Part shown: positions 62,157 through 64,000 of the stretch, piece after piece | Layout: each line of letters opens with the position of its first letter | Numbering within the stretch: the stretch's first letter is position 1 | Assembly: GCF_021018895.1 (NCBI RefSeq) | Contig: NC_079375.1 | Span: 4,240,560 to 4,304,559 of the forward strand | Source: Seriola aureovittata | Taxonomy: Eukaryota; Chordata; Actinopteri; Carangiformes; Carangidae | Length of the DNA: 64,000 bases | Reading direction: 5' to 3' | Position numbers and translations under genes: made by a program | Notes under the pieces: model-generated | Databases searched by the model: none | Told to the model about the DNA's origin: nothing | The model's input: the letters and a program-made list of their open reading frames with translations, nothing else

Positions 62157-62192
62157 ATTCAAAGGTTGTGGGTTCGAGTCCCACCAGAGTCG
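62157..62192 (+). pseudogene. tRNA-Arg 3' half, decayed unit at array edge
   Basis: Only the 3' half (from ATTCAAAGG to CAGAGTCG) survives. A deletion joins spacer sequence (TTTCTGAAAGGG) directly to intron-like AAATAGTT and removes the D-arm and anticodon. It cannot make a tRNA. The T-arm and the downstream TTTT are still perfect. Confidence 0.8.
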
Positions 62193-62312
62193 GAGTTTTA
62201 CAGGGAAATCATTTGTCACACAGATTTGTCTATAAAAAACCCACTGATTTAGTGGTTAAACTTTTCTGAAAGGGACAAGTTGACTTGTGAGACCTGCTGT
62301 TCAAGGTCAACT

Positions 62313-62404
62313 GGCTCTGTGGCGCAATGGATAGCGCATTGGACTTCTAGGTAAATAGTTCTGAGGCAATTCAAAGGTTGTGGGTTCGAGTCCCACCAGA
62401 GTCG
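62313..62404 (+). tRNA. tRNA-Arg(TCT) with 19-nt intron, copy 1
   Basis: 92 nt. Acceptor stem GGCTCTG/CAGAGTC (one G-T pair), D-arm GCGC/GCGC, anticodon stem TTGGA/TTCAA, anticodon TCT at 62346-62348 in loop CTTCTAA, T-arm GTGGG/CCCAC. The intron lies at 62350-62368 after position 37, the canonical site. Box A TGGCGCAATGG and box B GGTTCGAGTCC are intact, and a TTTT Pol III terminator lies at 62408-62411. The intron has C where copies 2-4 have G. Confidence 0.9.
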
Positions 62405-62524
62405 GAGTTTTACAGGGAAATCATTTGTCACACAGATTTGTCTATAAACAACCCACTGATTTAGTGGTTAAACTTTTCTGAAAGGGACAAGTTGACTTGT
62501 GAGACCTGCTGTTCAAGGTCAACT

Positions 62525-62616
62525 GGCTCTGTGGCGCAATGGATAGCGCATTGGACTTCTAGGTAAATAGTTGTGAGGCAATTCAAAGGTTGTGGGTTTG
62601 AGTCCTACCAGAGTTG
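62525..62616 (+). tRNA. tRNA-Arg(TCT), copy 2, degenerate T-arm (possible pseudogene)
   Basis: Same architecture as copy 1, with anticodon TCT and a 19-nt intron. Three changes occur near the 3' end: box B reads GGTTTGAGTCC (the invariant C56 is T), the T-stem strand is CCTAC, and the acceptor end is GAGTTG. Loss of C56 would break the D-loop/T-loop contact and weaken TFIIIC binding, so it may be silent. A TTTT follows. Confidence 0.65.
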
Positions 62617-62921
62617 AGCTTTTATAGGGAAATCATTTGTACACAGTGTCTTCACTGGATAGTGTGGGACCAGTAATCAAATTTCAAGTCGGAGTATTAA
62701 ATGCACACCAGGAGTCGTTTAAAGGTTGAACCACATCAGTGCGTTGCTCTTATAAACCTGTTGTAAAGAGGTTGAAGTGTGCAGTCGCAGCTAGTTTGGA
62801 ATACAGATCCATGTAAAGCAGCAGTCACACAGATTTGTCTATAAACAACCCACTGATTTAGTGGTTAAACTTTTCTGAAAGGGACAAGGTGAGTTGTGAG
62901 ACCTGCTGTGCAAGGTCAACT

Positions 62922-63013
62922 GGCTCTGTGGCGCAATGGATAGCGCATTGGACTTCTAGGTAAATAGTTGTGAGGCAATTCAAAGGTTGTGGGTTCGAGT
63001 CCCACCAGAGTCG
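62922..63013 (+). tRNA. tRNA-Arg(TCT) with 19-nt intron, copy 3
   Basis: All stems, box A and box B are intact; anticodon TCT at 62955-62957; intron as in copy 2 (G variant). A TTTT terminator follows within about 5 nt. It sits after the long 397-bp step. Confidence 0.9.
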
Positions 63014-63133
63014 GAGTTTTACAGGGAAATCATTTGTCACACAGATTTGTCTATAAACAACCCACTGATTTATTGGTTAAACTTTTCTGAAAGGGACAAG
63101 TTGAATTGTGAGACCTGCTGTGCAAGGTCAACT

Positions 63134-63225
63134 GGCTCTGTGGCGCAATGGATAGCGCATTGGACTTCTAGGTAAATAGTTGTGAGGCAATTCAAAGGTT
63201 GTGGGTTCGAGTCCCACCAGAGTCG
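63134..63225 (+). tRNA. tRNA-Arg(TCT) with 19-nt intron, copy 4
   Basis: Identical to copy 3 across the gene as far as I can compare by eye, including the G variant in the intron. Box A, box B and the TTTT terminator are intact. Confidence 0.9.
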
Positions 63226-63345
63226 GAGTTTTACAGGGAAATCATTTGTCACACAGATTTGTCTATAAAAAACCCACTTATTTAGTGGTTAAACTTTTCT
63301 GAAAGGGACAAGTTGACTTGTGAGACCTGCTGTTCAAGGTCAACT

Positions 63346-63437
63346 GGCTCTGTGGCGCAATGGATAGCGCATTGGACTTCTAGGTAAATAGTTCTGAGGC
63401 AATTCAAAGGTTGTGGGTTCAAGTCCCACCAGAGTCG
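63346..63437 (+). tRNA. tRNA-Arg(TCT) with 19-nt intron, copy 5
   Basis: Higher-order counterpart of copy 1: same C variant in the intron. One change, T-loop TTCGA to TTCAA (position 57, where either purine is allowed), keeps box B within consensus. Probably functional. Confidence 0.86.
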
Positions 63438-63557
63438 GAGTTTTACAGGGAAATCATTTGTCACACAGATTTGTCTATAAACAACCCACTGATTTAGTGG
63501 TTAAACTTTTCTGAAAGGGACAAGTTGACTTGTGAGACCTGCTGTTCAAGGTCAACT

Positions 63558-63649
63558 GGCTCTGTGGCGCAATGGATAGCGCATTGGACTTCTAGGTAAA
63601 TAGTTGTGAGGCAATTCAAAGGTTGTGGGTTTGAGTCCTACCAGAGTTG
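63558..63649 (+). tRNA. tRNA-Arg(TCT), copy 6, degenerate T-arm (possible pseudogene)
   Basis: Higher-order counterpart of copy 2, carrying the same three changes (TTTGA loop, CCTAC, GAGTTG). The shared changes show they predate duplication of the four-copy block. Confidence 0.65.
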
Positions 63650-63954
63650 AGCTTTTATAGGGAAATCATTTGTACACAGTGTCTTCACTGGATAGTGTGG
63701 GACCAGTAATCAAATTTCAAGTCGGAGTATTAAATGCACACCAGGAGTCGTTTAAAGGTTGAACCACATCAGTGCGTTGCTCTTATAAACCTGTTGTAAA
63801 GAGGTTGAAGTGTGCAGTCGCAGCTAGTTTGGAATACAGATCCATGTAAAGCAGCAGTCACACAGATTTGTCTATAAACAACCCACTGATTTAGTGGTTA
63901 AACTTTTCTGAAAGGGACAAGATGACTTGTGAGACCTGCTGTGCAAGGTCAGCT

Positions 63955-64000
63955 GGCTCTGTGGCGCAATGGATAGCGCATTGGACTTCTAGGTAAATAG
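63955..64000 (+). tRNA. tRNA-Arg(TCT), copy 7, cut by window end
   Basis: The 5' half is complete (GGCTCTG, box A, anticodon TCT) and enters the intron (GGTAAATAG) before the window stops. Counterpart of copy 3. Confidence 0.8.

Larger units (their letters stand above)
61905..64000 (+). repeat. Tandem tRNA-Arg(TCT) gene array, higher-order period 1033 bp
   Basis: Full units start at 62313, 62525, 62922, 63134, 63346 and 63558, and a cut one at 63955: spacings 212, 397, 212, 212, 212, 397. The set starting at 62313 recurs at 63346, so the higher-order unit is 1033 bp with four tRNA copies. The longer 397-bp step always follows the copy with a degenerate T-arm and contains an extra 185-bp spacer. 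The left edge (about 61905-62156) is a diverged copy of that spacer. All units are on the + strand, inside pfkp intron 7. The array runs past the window end. Confidence 0.92.

Noticed and set aside
62249..63464. Series of near-identical 60-codon reading frames on the minus strand across the tRNA array
   Set aside because: They are the reverse complement of tRNA genes and spacers; the recurring peptide is a familiar translation artefact of tRNA-antisense DNA.
61905..64000. CRISPR-like or SINE array
   Set aside because: Repeat units are 212 and 397 bp, contain complete tRNA genes with intron and terminator, and lack spacer diversity; there is no SINE body or A-rich tail after each tRNA.

Overview
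The window is vertebrate, almost certainly teleost, nuclear DNA. It has small coding exons with GT/AG introns, many long CA/TG microsatellites, short mobile-element debris of fish type, and two recognisable vertebrate genes in the same (+) orientation. Species cannot be read from the sequence.

Layout. (1) 1-20928: no coding exon found; this is most likely the upstream flank and/or long 5' introns of ncoa2, filled with microsatellites, a foldback DNA element (8890-9255), LINE-tail-like repeats, a 5'-truncated L1-type LINE (about 19751-20553) and one candidate 5' UTR exon (7711-7776). (2) 20948-44983: a complete coding region for nuclear receptor coactivator 2 (ncoa2; SRC-2/TIF2/GRIP1) in 21 coding exons. 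All splice phases agree, giving 1540 codons plus stop. The bHLH, PAS region, three LXXLL nuclear-receptor boxes, CBP/p300-binding domain, a short polyglutamine tract and the terminal tyrosine-cysteine are all present. (3) 44984 to about 49715: long 3' UTR. (4) about 49.7-52.8 kb: intergenic, with a dispersed repeat ending roughly 320 bp before the next start codon. (5) 52800-61778: the first seven coding exons (257 residues) of platelet-type 6-phosphofructokinase (pfkp); the gene runs off the right edge. (6) about 61905-64000: inside pfkp intron 7, a tandem array of intron-containing tRNA-Arg(TCT) genes on the + strand. It has six full units, one decayed unit at the left edge and one cut by the window end. 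The units form a higher-order repeat of 1033 bp holding four tRNA copies (spacings 212, 397, 212, 212), and it begins to repeat a second time.

ncoa2 encodes a transcriptional coactivator that bridges ligand-bound nuclear receptors to CBP/p300; pfkp encodes a glycolytic enzyme. Their adjacency does not imply shared function. The least ordinary part is the tRNA-Arg array inside pfkp. Secondary points are two consecutive stop-free introns of length 3n in ncoa2, a small family of TTAA-bounded miniature elements in ncoa2 introns, and paired inverted repeats in pfkp intron 1. Statements about repeat families come from remembered patterns and internal comparison; no database search was possible.
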